A program made the position numbers and the translations under genes. Source: Nocardioides alpinus (GTDB lineage: Bacteria; Actinomycetota; Actinomycetes; Propionibacteriales; Nocardioidaceae). From it: a stretch of DNA of 64,000 bases. Below the pieces are notes generated by a model. The model saw only the letters and a program-made list of their open reading frames with translations, searched no databases and had not been told where the DNA came from. Within the stretch, counting starts at the first letter, position 1. Each line of letters opens with the position of its first letter. Where the stretch lies: assembly GCF_900112035.1 (NCBI RefSeq), contig NZ_FOKC01000015.1:37015-101014 (forward strand), written 5' to 3'. Positions 7,090 to 14,960 of this stretch are shown piece after piece.

Positions 7090-9453
7090 TCAGCGCCCGA
7101 CGTACGCCGCCAGGTGCTTGCCGGTGAGCGTCGGCTCCTTCGCGGCGACCATGTCCGCGGGCGGTCCCTCGAAGACGACCGTGCCGCCGTCGTGACCGGC
7201 ACCCGGACCGATGTCGATGATCCAGTCGGCGTGCGCCATCACGGCCTGGTGGTGCTCGATGACGATCACCGACTTGCCGGAGTCGACCAGCCGGTCGAGC
7301 AGGCCGAGGAGGTTGGCGACGTCGGCCAGGTGCAGTCCCGTCGTGGGCTCGTCGAGGATGTAGACCGCGCCCTTGTCGCCCATCTGGTTGGCGAGCTTGA
7401 CCCGTTGGCGCTCGCCGCCGGACAGCGTCGTCAGCGGCTGCCCGAGGGTGAGGTAGCCGAGCCCGACGTCGGTCAGCCGCTCGAGGATCTTGACCGCTGC
7501 CGGGATCCGGGCCTCGCCGGCGCCGAAGAGCTCGAGCGCGTCGCTCACCGACATCTCGTGCACCTCGGCGATGTCCTTGCCGCCGAAGGTGTATTGCAGG
7601 ACCTCGGCCTGGAACCGGCGACCCTCGCACTCCTCGCACGGTGACTCGACGGTGGCCATCGGGCCGAGCTCGGTGAAGATCACGCCGGCACCGTTGCACG
7701 TCGGGCAGGCGCCCTCTGAGTTCGAGCTGAAGAGGGCCGGCTTGACGCCGTTGGCCTTGGCGAAGGCCTTGCGAATTGGCTCGAGCAACCCGGTGTACGT
7801 CGCGGGGTTGCTGCGCCGCGAGCCCTTGATCGCCGCCTGGTCGATCACGATGACGTCGTCCAGACCCGCCAGCGAGCCGTGGATCAGGGAGCTCTTGCCC
7901 GAGCCTGCGACACCGGTGACGACGGTCAGCAGCCCGAGCGGCACGTCGACGTCGACGTCCTTCAGGTTGTGCGTCGCGGCCCCCCGCACCTCCAGCTTCC
8001 CGGTCGCCGTGCGTACGGAGTCCTTGAGGTGGGCGCGGTCGTCGAGGTGCTGGCCGGTGATGGTGTTGCTGGCGCGCAGGCCCGCGATGTCGCCCTCGAA
8101 GCAGATCGTGCCGCCGGCCGCGCCGGCCCCGGGACCGATGTCGACGACGTGGTCGGCGATCGCGATGGTCTCCGGCTTGTGCTCGACGACCAGGACGGTG
8201 TTGCCCTTGTCACGCAGCTGCAGGAGCAGCTGGTTCATCCGTTCGATGTCGTGGGGGTGCAGCCCGATGGTGGGCTCGTCGAAGACGTAGGTGACGTCGG
8301 TCAGCGACGACCCGAGGTGGCGGATCATCTTGGTGCGCTGCGCCTCCCCACCCGACAGCGTGCCTGCCGGTCGCTCGAGCGAGAGGTAGCCCAGGCCGAT
8401 CTCGGAGAACGAGTCGAGGATGTGCTGCAGACCGCGCAGCAGCGGCGCCACGGAGGGCTCGTCCAGCTCGCGCACCCAGTCGGCGAGATCGCTGATCTGC
8501 ATCTCGCAGAGGTCCGCGATCGACCTGCCCGCGATCTTCGACGACCGGGCCTCGGGTGTCAGTCGGGTGCCCTCGCAGTCGGGGCACGTCTGGAACGTCA
8601 CCGCGCGGTCGACGAAGCGGCGGATGTGCGGCTGCATCGCCTCGGGGTCCTTGGACAGCATCGACTTCTGGATCTGCGGGATGATCCCGTTGAACGTGAG
8701 GTTGATGCCCTCGACCTTGATCTTGGTCGGCTCGGCCCAGAGCATCGTGTCGAGCTGCTTCTTGGTGAACGACCTGATCGGCTTGTCCATCGGCAGGCCC
8801 ATGCCCTCGAAGAGCCGGCCGTACCACCCGTCCATCGAGTAGCCGGGCACGGTCAGCGCCCCGTCGGCGAGCGTCTTGTCGGCGTCGTACAGCGCCGTGA
8901 GGTCGATGTCGTTGACCCGTCCCATCCCCTCGCAGCGCGGGCACATGCCACCGAGGTAGACCTCCTGCTTGACGGTCTTCCGCTCGGTCCGACCGCCCTT
9001 CTCGGTGGTCATCATCCCGCTCGCCTTGCGGGTGGGGACGTTGAACGAGTACGCCGTCGGCGGACCGACGTAGGGGTCGCCGAGGCGGCTGAAGAGGATC
9101 CGCAGCATCGCGTTGGCGTCGGTGGCCGTGCCCACCGTCGAGCGCGGGTTCGCTCCCATCCGCTCCTGGTCGACGATGATCGCGGTGGTGAGGCCCTCGA
9201 GGTGGTCGACGTCGGGGCGCGCCAGCGACGGCATGAAACCCTGCACGAACGCGCTGTAGGTCTCGTTGATCATCCGCTGGGACTCCGCGGCGATGGTGGC
9301 GAAGACCAGCGAGCTCTTGCCGGAGCCCGAGACACCGGTGAACACCGTCAGGCGGCGCTTGGGCAGCTCGACGTCGATGCCCTTGAGGTTGTTCTCCCGG
9401 GCCCCCTGGACCTTGATCATGTCGTGGTCGTCTGCCGCGTGCGTGCTCGTCAT
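7090..9453 (-). CDS. UvrA-like excinuclease ATPase, short form
   Basis: A 787-residue tandem ABC ATPase. The first half has Walker A GVSGSGKSS and signature LSGGEAQR; the second has GVAGSGKSS and LSGGERQR, each followed by FDEPT/LDEPT Walker B. UvrA-type CxxC zinc sites are present (CPRCEG, CPDCEG, CPTCNG...CEECEG). It is about 150 residues shorter than housekeeping UvrA and appears to lack the UvrB-interaction insert, like class III UvrA paralogues linked to drug tolerance. Start chosen at MTSTHAADDH (9453); an upstream ATG at 9510 would add a low-complexity tail. A role in ordinary excision repair is doubtful. Confidence 0.85.
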   Translation of the reverse strand: MTSTHAADDHDMIKVQGARENNLKGIDVELPKRRLTVFTGVSGSGKSSLVFATIAAESQRMINETYSAFVQGFMPSLARPDVDHLEGLTTAIIVDQERMGANPRSTVGTATDANAMLRILFSRLGDPYVGPPTAYSFNVPTRKASGMMTTEKGGRTERKTVKQEVYLGGMCPRCEGMGRVNDIDLTALYDADKTLADGALTVPGYSMDGWYGRLFEGMGLPMDKPIRSFTKKQLDTMLWAEPTKIKVEGINLTFNGIIPQIQKSMLSKDPEAMQPHIRRFVDRAVTFQTCPDCEGTRLTPEARSSKIAGRSIADLCEMQISDLADWVRELDEPSVAPLLRGLQHILDSFSEIGLGYLSLERPAGTLSGGEAQRTKMIRHLGSSLTDVTYVFDEPTIGLHPHDIERMNQLLLQLRDKGNTVLVVEHKPETIAIADHVVDIGPGAGAAGGTICFEGDIAGLRASNTITGQHLDDRAHLKDSVRTATGKLEVRGAATHNLKDVDVDVPLGLLTVVTGVAGSGKSSLIHGSLAGLDDVIVIDQAAIKGSRRSNPATYTGLLEPIRKAFAKANGVKPALFSSNSEGACPTCNGAGVIFTELGPMATVESPCEECEGRRFQAEVLQYTFGGKDIAEVHEMSVSDALELFGAGEARIPAAVKILERLTDVGLGYLTLGQPLTTLSGGERQRVKLANQMGDKGAVYILDEPTTGLHLADVANLLGLLDRLVDSGKSVIVIEHHQAVMAHADWIIDIGPGAGHDGGTVVFEGPPADMVAAKEPTLTGKHLAAYVGR

Positions 9454-9602
9454 CTGCGCGTCTCCCGTGTGTGCCCGCCCGGTGCCTGCCCACCCGGTGG
9501 CTGCAGGCAATCCTGCCAGTACGACGCGCCACGGGGTCGCGATGTGACCGCACGCCCCTGCGGATGAGGCACGGTTTCACCGTGGGTGCCATCGTCGAGG
9601 AC

Positions 9603-10088
9603 ATGACGACCACTCACGACGACCAGCTCGGGACCGTTGCCCAGATCATGAAGGACACGCGGATCGCCGTGCTGACCTACGTGGCGCCCGGCGGCTCCCT
9701 CGTGTCGACGCCGATGGGCATGCAGGACTTCGAGCACCCCGGCACCATCTGGTTCATCACTGAGCGCGACACGGACAAGGTGCACGCCATCGAGGCCGAC
9801 CCGCGTGTCAACGTCTCGTTCTCCAGCAAGTCGGGGTGGGTCTCGCTCACCGGCACCGCCCACGTCGACGAGGACCGGGCCAAGCTCAAGGAGCTGTGGG
9901 ACGCCTCCGCCGGCATCTTCATGTCGGGAGGGCCCGAGGACGCCTCCAACGTGCTGCTCGCGGTGGACGGCGCGACCGCGGAGTTCTGGGAGTCCCCCGG
10001 CAAGGTGAGCACCGCCATCCAGCTCGCCAAGGGCCTGGTCAGCGACGCCGAGCCCGACCTGGGCGACAACGCCACCGTCACCCTCTGA
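9603..10088 (+). CDS. Pyridoxamine-5'-phosphate-oxidase-fold (general stress) protein
   Basis: A 161-residue split beta-barrel flavin-binding protein: MKDTRIAVLTYVAPGGSLVSTPM, then GTIWFITERDTDKVHAIEADPRVNVSFSS and WVSLTGTAHVDEDRAKLKELW. This order matches the general-stress-protein-26/YdaG-like group that binds FMN or F420. Substrate unknown. Start at MTTTHDD; the upstream in-frame ATGs give unlike sequence. Its stop overlaps the ATG of the next gene (TGATG), so the two are cotranscribed. Confidence 0.8.
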   Translation: MTTTHDDQLGTVAQIMKDTRIAVLTYVAPGGSLVSTPMGMQDFEHPGTIWFITERDTDKVHAIEADPRVNVSFSSKSGWVSLTGTAHVDEDRAKLKELWDASAGIFMSGGPEDASNVLLAVDGATAEFWESPGKVSTAIQLAKGLVSDAEPDLGDNATVTL

Positions 10089-10885
10089 TGCTGGTCGACG
10101 CGCACGGTCGGGCCGCTGCGGACGACGCATGGCTGCGCTTCACCACGCCGGCCTCGTGGCCGGTGTGGGCACCGCTCATCCGCGAGGTCGAGGCGACCGA
10201 GCCGGTCCTCGCCGCCGGCACCACCGGCCGGGTGCAGGGTCCTCCCGGTGTGGCGGTGGACTTCGAGGTCACGTCCGTCGACCCGGACCAGCGGTCCTGG
10301 TCGTGGAGGGTCGGCAGAGGCCCCGCCGCCGTGCACATGGACCATCACGTCGTCCCCGCGGCCGGCGGCGGCAGCCGGGCCCTCCTCCGGGTGCCCGGGC
10401 GATCAGCCGCGCTGCTGCAGCCCTACCGGATCCCGGCGTCGGCCGCCCTCAAGAGGCTCGTCCGTGACCGGAGCGGGCTGGGCACCGACGAGGAACCGGT
10501 CCGGGCCTTCGACTTCGCGTTCGACCCGACGTACGCCCTCGCCGGGCGGCCCTTCGGCATCACGCCACGATCCACGACGGTCGAGGTCGGTCCGGTGTGG
10601 TTGTTCGTCCGCTTCGGGCCGTGGCGCCTGCTGACCCCCCGCAGCAACATCGCCTCCGCGGAGGTGACGGGCGGCTTCTCCTTCGTCAAGACCGCCGGCC
10701 CGCCGCACCTGTCGCTGAGCGACAAGGGCGTCTCCTTCACCACCAACGGTGACCGGGCGCTGTGCCTGTCCTTCCACGAGCCGGTGCCGGCGATCGACCC
10801 GACCGCGACCATCACCCACCCGGGGGCCACCCTCGCGGTGGCCGACCCCGAAGGACTCGCCGAGTCCCTCGGACTGCGTGCCTAG
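10088..10885 (+). CDS. SRPBCC-like protein with unassigned C-terminal domain
   Basis: A 265-residue protein in two parts. The first ~125 residues look like a polyketide-cyclase/SRPBCC ligand-binding domain (FTTPASWPVWAPLIREVEATE, GVAVDFEVTSVDPDQRSWSWRVGRGP, MDHHVVPAAGGGSRALLRV). The second half (FDFAFDPTYALAGRPFGITPRSTTVEVGPVWLFVRFGPWRLL..) has PH-like beta strands that I cannot assign. No signal peptide or membrane span. It follows the PPOX gene with a 1-base overlap and precedes the maltokinase-cap gene by 9 bases. Confidence 0.6.
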   Translation: MLVDAHGRAAADDAWLRFTTPASWPVWAPLIREVEATEPVLAAGTTGRVQGPPGVAVDFEVTSVDPDQRSWSWRVGRGPAAVHMDHHVVPAAGGGSRALLRVPGRSAALLQPYRIPASAALKRLVRDRSGLGTDEEPVRAFDFAFDPTYALAGRPFGITPRSTTVEVGPVWLFVRFGPWRLLTPRSNIASAEVTGGFSFVKTAGPPHLSLSDKGVSFTTNGDRALCLSFHEPVPAIDPTATITHPGATLAVADPEGLAESLGLRA

Positions 10886-10894
10886 TCTCGCCGC

Positions 10895-11515
10895 ATGGGC
10901 ATCATCCACAAGGCCACGCTGTCGCCGTCCAAGCAGGAGCTCGTCGAGTCCTGGCTGCCGGGCCGCCCCTGGGCCGACGGCCACCGGATCGCCGAGAAGG
11001 TCGCCGAGTACCGCTTCGACGACCCGGCCGGTGAGGTCGGTGTGGAGACGATCCTCTGGCTCACCGAGGACGGCAGCGTCCTGCAGACGCCCCTGACCTA
11101 CCGCGCCGCCCCGCTCGCCGGGGCCGAGGAGCACCTGATCGGCACCACCCAGCACTCCGTCCTCGGCCAGCGCTGGGCGTACGACGGCTGCGGGGACCCG
11201 GTGTGGGCCGCCACCCTGGCCGCAGGCATCGTCACCGGCGCCCGCCAGTCGCAGATGTTCGTCGAGGAGGACGGCCAGCGCATCGACATCCCTGCCCGTA
11301 TGGAGGTGCTGGGCAGCGGCGCAGGTGTCGACGGCCCGGCCATCAGGTCCGTCGACTCGGTGCGCGACGAGGGCGGCGTGACCACGGTGCGCTGCTCGGG
11401 CCTGGAGATCGACCTGGCCCGGCTCGTGGGTACGCCGCTCGGCGGGGGCCTGCACCTCAGCGGCACCGTGGGCGACTCGGACAGCACCGTGCTCGCCGTC
11501 CTGCGCCTGGCCTGA
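10895..11515 (+). CDS. Maltokinase N-terminal cap-like domain protein
   Basis: A 206-residue protein (MGIIHKATLSPSKQELVESWLPGRPW..) resembling the cap domain that precedes the kinase fold in actinobacterial maltokinases and stands alone in many actinobacteria: VGVETILWLTEDGSVLQTPLTYRAAPL, then GTTQHSVLGQRWAYDGCGDPVWAA. The kinase domain itself is absent. A TAGTCT hexamer (10883-10888) ends 6 bases before the ATG, so it may have its own leaderless transcript besides any read-through from the gene 9 bases upstream. Biochemical role unknown. Confidence 0.72.
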   Translation: MGIIHKATLSPSKQELVESWLPGRPWADGHRIAEKVAEYRFDDPAGEVGVETILWLTEDGSVLQTPLTYRAAPLAGAEEHLIGTTQHSVLGQRWAYDGCGDPVWAATLAAGIVTGARQSQMFVEEDGQRIDIPARMEVLGSGAGVDGPAIRSVDSVRDEGGVTTVRCSGLEIDLARLVGTPLGGGLHLSGTVGDSDSTVLAVLRLA

Positions 11516-11563
11516 GGCCGGTCCGGACGGATCAGGACCGACCGTCGGTCTGGCTCCCGCCGC

Positions 11564-13390
11564 CTACTTCTTCGTCCTCGTCGTGCGCTTCGTCGCAGCC
11601 TTCGCGGTGCGCCGGGCCGGGGACTTCCCACTCACGGGCTCCTTCGCCGCCTTCTCGATCCTGCCCGCGCCCGCGTCGACGGCCAGGGACAACGAGGCGA
11701 GGTCGCGCTGCAGGTGGCGGACCCCGACCGCCAGGGCCGTGGCGATGCCGCGGGTCACGATGGCTGCCTCCGCCTCCCCGAACCTCGGCGGCTTCGCCGT
11801 CGGGTACGGGTGGGCCTCGCGCAGGGCCACGAGTGCTCCGCCGAGGGCGATGGACACCAGCGGACCGGGGTCGATCCAGGGCAGCTCGGGGAGACCGTCG
11901 CGGATGACCGGGTCCCACGGGTTCACCCAGGGCACGAACTCCTCCCAGACCTCGTCGAGGTAGGGAAACACGAAGTGCAGTGACCGGCACACGGTCGCGC
12001 GCCGACCCAGCACGTCACGGGCCTGCGAGCCGATCTCGTAGAACTCGTGCACCCGGACGTCACCGATCGTGGTGGCGGGATCCAGCAGGGTCGCCTCGAC
12101 GACCCGGTCGCTCCAGACCAGGTCCCACCACCACTGGTCGTTCATCGCCCGGACCAGGTCGGGCGGCGCGAGCCAGACGGCAGTGTTGACGTAGTAGTGC
12201 TGGATCTTCTTGAGCACCTCCTGCCCCTGGGCACTGGCCAGGAAGCCGGTGTGCTTGGTCGGGTCCTCCCCCGGCCGGTCGAAGTCGTCGAACACGCCGC
12301 CCTCGAAGATGCCGATCAGGTTAACGTTGACGAAGTGGTGCCAGGTCGAGTCCGTGACGACCCTGCCCACGCCCGCCGCGTGTCCGTCGTACGCACACAG
12401 CACGCCGAACCCGTGGGCGACGGTGGCCTGCTTGCTGCCGGCGGTGTTCCCGGCCGGCACCTTGCCCCGGGCGATGACCCGGGGGTCCTCGCGGCCGGTT
12501 CCGTCCAGTCGTCCGGGGTACTCCGCGCTGCCGTCGCGACAGGCGAGCCCGAGGTCGGGCGGCACGCGTACCTCCCCCTCGTGCGGGTGGTCGGGAAACA
12601 CGTCGATGCGTCCCGTGGGGCTGCACAGGATGGGGTGGGGGTAGCGCTCCTCGCGGAACCACCCGGTCGGTGAGTGGTAGAGCTCGAGGTCGAGGCGCTG
12701 CGGGACGTCGTCGCTCTGGTCGCTGAACTGGGTGCCGGGGTCATGACCGACGGCGTTCGAGTCGTTGCGGTTCGGCCCGCCCATGCTGGTCTCACCGCTG
12801 CCGAAGTCCGCCCAGTGACGCATGTTGCGCGCCCGGTCCACGGCTTTCCCCAGGCCGGCGCCGAGGGACGCGTGGTCCCCGGTGGCGAACAGCCCGCGCT
12901 TGCCGTTCATGTGCGCGGTCAACCGGTCGAGCTCGGCGTCGCTGAGGCGATCCGCGGGATAGCCGGCGCTCGTGTCGCGGGTCCCGTAGGCGGACTGCTT
13001 GAAGTTGGTCTCCACCCCGAACAGCCACACCTCGTCGTACATCGTGGCGCTGAAGTGGCTGGCCACGTCGAAACGGAAGCCCTTGATGCGATTGCTGATC
13101 CGAGACTCCCGGATCAGCATCTGCTGGTCGGTCACCGTGGACTGCAGGTGGCCGAGGGTGATGTCGAAACGGGCGTAGCGGCGGCCGTCGTTGATCAGGC
13201 TGGTGACGAACGCGGACAGGCCGAAGTCGCCGTCACCGAAGTCGAGCCCGTCGGTGACGAGCAGCAGCTTGACCGTGATCGGGTTCCACCACGGTCGGAA
13301 GATCTCCGGCCGGAGGCGGGCGACCTCCCACCGCTGACGGGCGAGGTGTTCGAGGGTGTTGATGATCGGTACGTCAGGAATGTCAGGCAT
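11564..13390 (-). CDS. Unknown 608-residue protein, possibly ThuA/GATase-like
   Basis: I do not recognise the family with certainty. An early strand KLLLVTDGLDFGDGDFGLSAFV, the EVWLFGVETNFK strand, GKRGLFATGDHASLGAGLG and RVVTDSTWHHFVNVNLIGIFEG recall the ThuA/glutamine-amidotransferase-like fold, in which a DSTWHHW-type motif occurs. It carries many conserved-looking Trp/His/Asp residues, then a helical C-terminal part and a Lys/Ala/Arg-rich tail (ARRTAKAATKRTTRTKK) that could bind nucleic acid or polyphosphate. No signal peptide. The ATG is preceded by GGAGG. The 3' end converges on the maltokinase-cap gene. Confidence 0.6.
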   Translation of the reverse strand: MPDIPDVPIINTLEHLARQRWEVARLRPEIFRPWWNPITVKLLLVTDGLDFGDGDFGLSAFVTSLINDGRRYARFDITLGHLQSTVTDQQMLIRESRISNRIKGFRFDVASHFSATMYDEVWLFGVETNFKQSAYGTRDTSAGYPADRLSDAELDRLTAHMNGKRGLFATGDHASLGAGLGKAVDRARNMRHWADFGSGETSMGGPNRNDSNAVGHDPGTQFSDQSDDVPQRLDLELYHSPTGWFREERYPHPILCSPTGRIDVFPDHPHEGEVRVPPDLGLACRDGSAEYPGRLDGTGREDPRVIARGKVPAGNTAGSKQATVAHGFGVLCAYDGHAAGVGRVVTDSTWHHFVNVNLIGIFEGGVFDDFDRPGEDPTKHTGFLASAQGQEVLKKIQHYYVNTAVWLAPPDLVRAMNDQWWWDLVWSDRVVEATLLDPATTIGDVRVHEFYEIGSQARDVLGRRATVCRSLHFVFPYLDEVWEEFVPWVNPWDPVIRDGLPELPWIDPGPLVSIALGGALVALREAHPYPTAKPPRFGEAEAAIVTRGIATALAVGVRHLQRDLASLSLAVDAGAGRIEKAAKEPVSGKSPARRTAKAATKRTTRTKK

Positions 13391-13451
13391 GAGAACCTCC
13401 GAGTTGGGTGTGTCCTTACCTCTTGAGGAGAGGTGGGCCCAGCCGCTGATA

Positions 13452-13465
13452 CACCCCTAGGGGTG
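13452..13465. promoter_or_regulatory. 14-bp perfect palindrome between the 608-residue gene and the YcaQ-type gene
   Basis: CACCCCTAGGGGTG lies in the 95-base gap. A smaller hairpin ACCTCT-N5-AGAGGT (13418-13434) lies beside it, close to the start of the 608-residue gene. They could be an operator for that gene or a terminator for the YcaQ-type gene; neither has a T-run. Confidence 0.35.
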
Positions 13466-13485
13466 GCGGTCGGAGGTGGTCCCGA

Positions 13486-14595
13486 TCAGTCCCGGACGAC
13501 CTCGAGGCCCAGCCACTCCCCCAGCGCCCCCAGCTCCGCGTCCACGCGCCTGCGACGTCCGGAGGACCAGTCGCCGTCCTCGTGCACCGCGTCGACGACC
13601 AGCACCCCCGCCCCACGGTCGGCGGTCGCGTCGATCTTGCCGACCAGCTCGTCGCCGTCGAGGACCGGCATCGCCCAGAAGCCCCACCGCCGCTGGGCCA
13701 CGGGCTTGTACATCTCCAGCTGGTAGTCGAAGGCGAAGAGCTCCTCCATGCGCTTGCGGTCGAAGACGAGGCGGTCCAGGGGCGAGAGGACGGCCGTACG
13801 TCCCTCGAAGCTGCCGTCGAGGTAGGCGGGGTCGACCCGCCACAGACCGCGTACGCCCTCCACGCGCGCCGCCTCGCCGACGTCGCGGACCGCGTACGGC
13901 TCGTGCCACGCCTCCAGTGCACGCGGCCGAGCGAGCCCGAGGGACCGGAGCCGCCTCCCGGCGAGGGTCCGGTGCGCCTCCTCCGCCGGCACGGCCGGGT
14001 CGCCGGGGTGGATCCGCTCGGCCAGGTCCCACCGTCGTTCGCGGCCCTCGCGGGAGGCGACGGCCACCTCGCCGCGCTGCTCCATGCACTCGAGGAGCTT
14101 CATCACGTTCTTGTTGTTGGTCCAGCCGCTCGAACGCCACGGCACCTCGCAGCCGTCCGGGATGTCGCGGGCGGCGGTGGGTCCCTCGGCGCGCAGGACG
14201 TCGAGGATCTCGCGCCGGCAACCGTCGTTGGCGCCCACCCAGTCGGCCAGGTCCTCCTGCCACACCTTCAGCGGCGGCCGGCCCGGCCACGCGTCCATGT
14301 CGGCCCGGAAGAGGGCGATGTCCTCGCTGGGGCGGAGCAGGGCGTGGTGCTCGACGAGCGCGCCGTCACCGAGGAGCTCCTCGAGGTCCTCCGGCTCGTA
14401 GCCGTGCCCGATCCGCGACCAGAGCACGAGGTCGGCGTGCTGGGCCACCACCTGGGTCAGGTCGACCTGCAGGAAACCGAGGTGCCGAACCACGTCGAGG
14501 GGGTCGGTGGGCCGCGGTGCGTCCAGCAGCTGCGCGCGTACGGCGATCCGGCGGGCCTGCTGCGGGGTGAGCTCATGCACCTTCGCCGAAGCCAT
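13486..14595 (-). CDS. YcaQ/AlkX-type winged-helix DNA glycosylase
   Basis: A 369-residue HTH_42 protein. The N-terminal HELTPQQARRIAVRAQLL and the LGFLQVDLTQVVAQHADLVLWSRIG segment carry the QxD motif (Q-V-D) that is catalytic in YcaQ, an interstrand-crosslink glycosylase. The C-terminal domain has SPLDRLVFDRKRMEELFAFDYQLEMYKPVAQRRWGFWAMPVLDGDELVGKIDA, typical of the family. It probably unhooks alkylated or crosslinked bases. A TAGGAT hexamer (14603-14608) ends 7 bases before the ATG, suggesting a leaderless message. Two other repair genes (Nei-like, UvrA-like) lie within 8 kb. Confidence 0.85.
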   Translation of the reverse strand: MASAKVHELTPQQARRIAVRAQLLDAPRPTDPLDVVRHLGFLQVDLTQVVAQHADLVLWSRIGHGYEPEDLEELLGDGALVEHHALLRPSEDIALFRADMDAWPGRPPLKVWQEDLADWVGANDGCRREILDVLRAEGPTAARDIPDGCEVPWRSSGWTNNKNVMKLLECMEQRGEVAVASREGRERRWDLAERIHPGDPAVPAEEAHRTLAGRRLRSLGLARPRALEAWHEPYAVRDVGEAARVEGVRGLWRVDPAYLDGSFEGRTAVLSPLDRLVFDRKRMEELFAFDYQLEMYKPVAQRRWGFWAMPVLDGDELVGKIDATADRGAGVLVVDAVHEDGDWSSGRRRRVDAELGALGEWLGLEVVRD

Positions 14596-14813
14596 GCAGG
14601 CGATCCTAGGCTCGCCGCGTGATCGAGTCTGCCCACTGGCAGCCGGGACTCATCCTGACCACCCGACCATGGCCCGATCGGGTCATTCCTCCCCTTGATC
14701 GGGCAGTTCAGGGCGTGTTCGGCGCTCCATCGCGTCATCGGGTGCCACTCTGGACGTCACACCAGCATCAGCGGGCGAACGCCCGGAGCGTCACAGCAGT
14801 GGGGAGCACGACC

Positions 14814-14960
14814 ATGTGGGACACCGTCGAGACCAATCCGGTGCACCTGTCGCACGATCTTCCGTGCACGGGTTGCGGCCACGCACGTCACACCTACCTG
14901 CCGTGCTCCGACACGTGCGCCTGCGCCCACGGACGCGACCGCGTCCTCAGCGCTGTCTGA
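14814..14960 (+). CDS. Small Cys-rich protein (48 aa)
   Basis: MWDTVETNPVHLSHDLP begins a 48-residue protein with C-x2-C (CTGC) and a second cluster PCSDTCACAHG, a likely zinc-binding site. GGGGAG (14801-14806) sits 7 bases before the ATG, which decides this start over an upstream in-frame ATG at 14619. The phrase HDLPCTGCGHxRHTYLPC recurs in my memory of short actinobacterial hypothetical proteins. Function unknown. Its last 14 bases overlap the 3' end of the PhoD-type gene on the other strand. Confidence 0.6.
   Translation: MWDTVETNPVHLSHDLPCTGCGHARHTYLPCSDTCACAHGRDRVLSAV

Noticed and set aside
7879..9567. Plus-strand 562-codon frame
   Set aside because: Antisense to the UvrA-like ATPase, whose Walker and signature motifs are intact on the minus strand.
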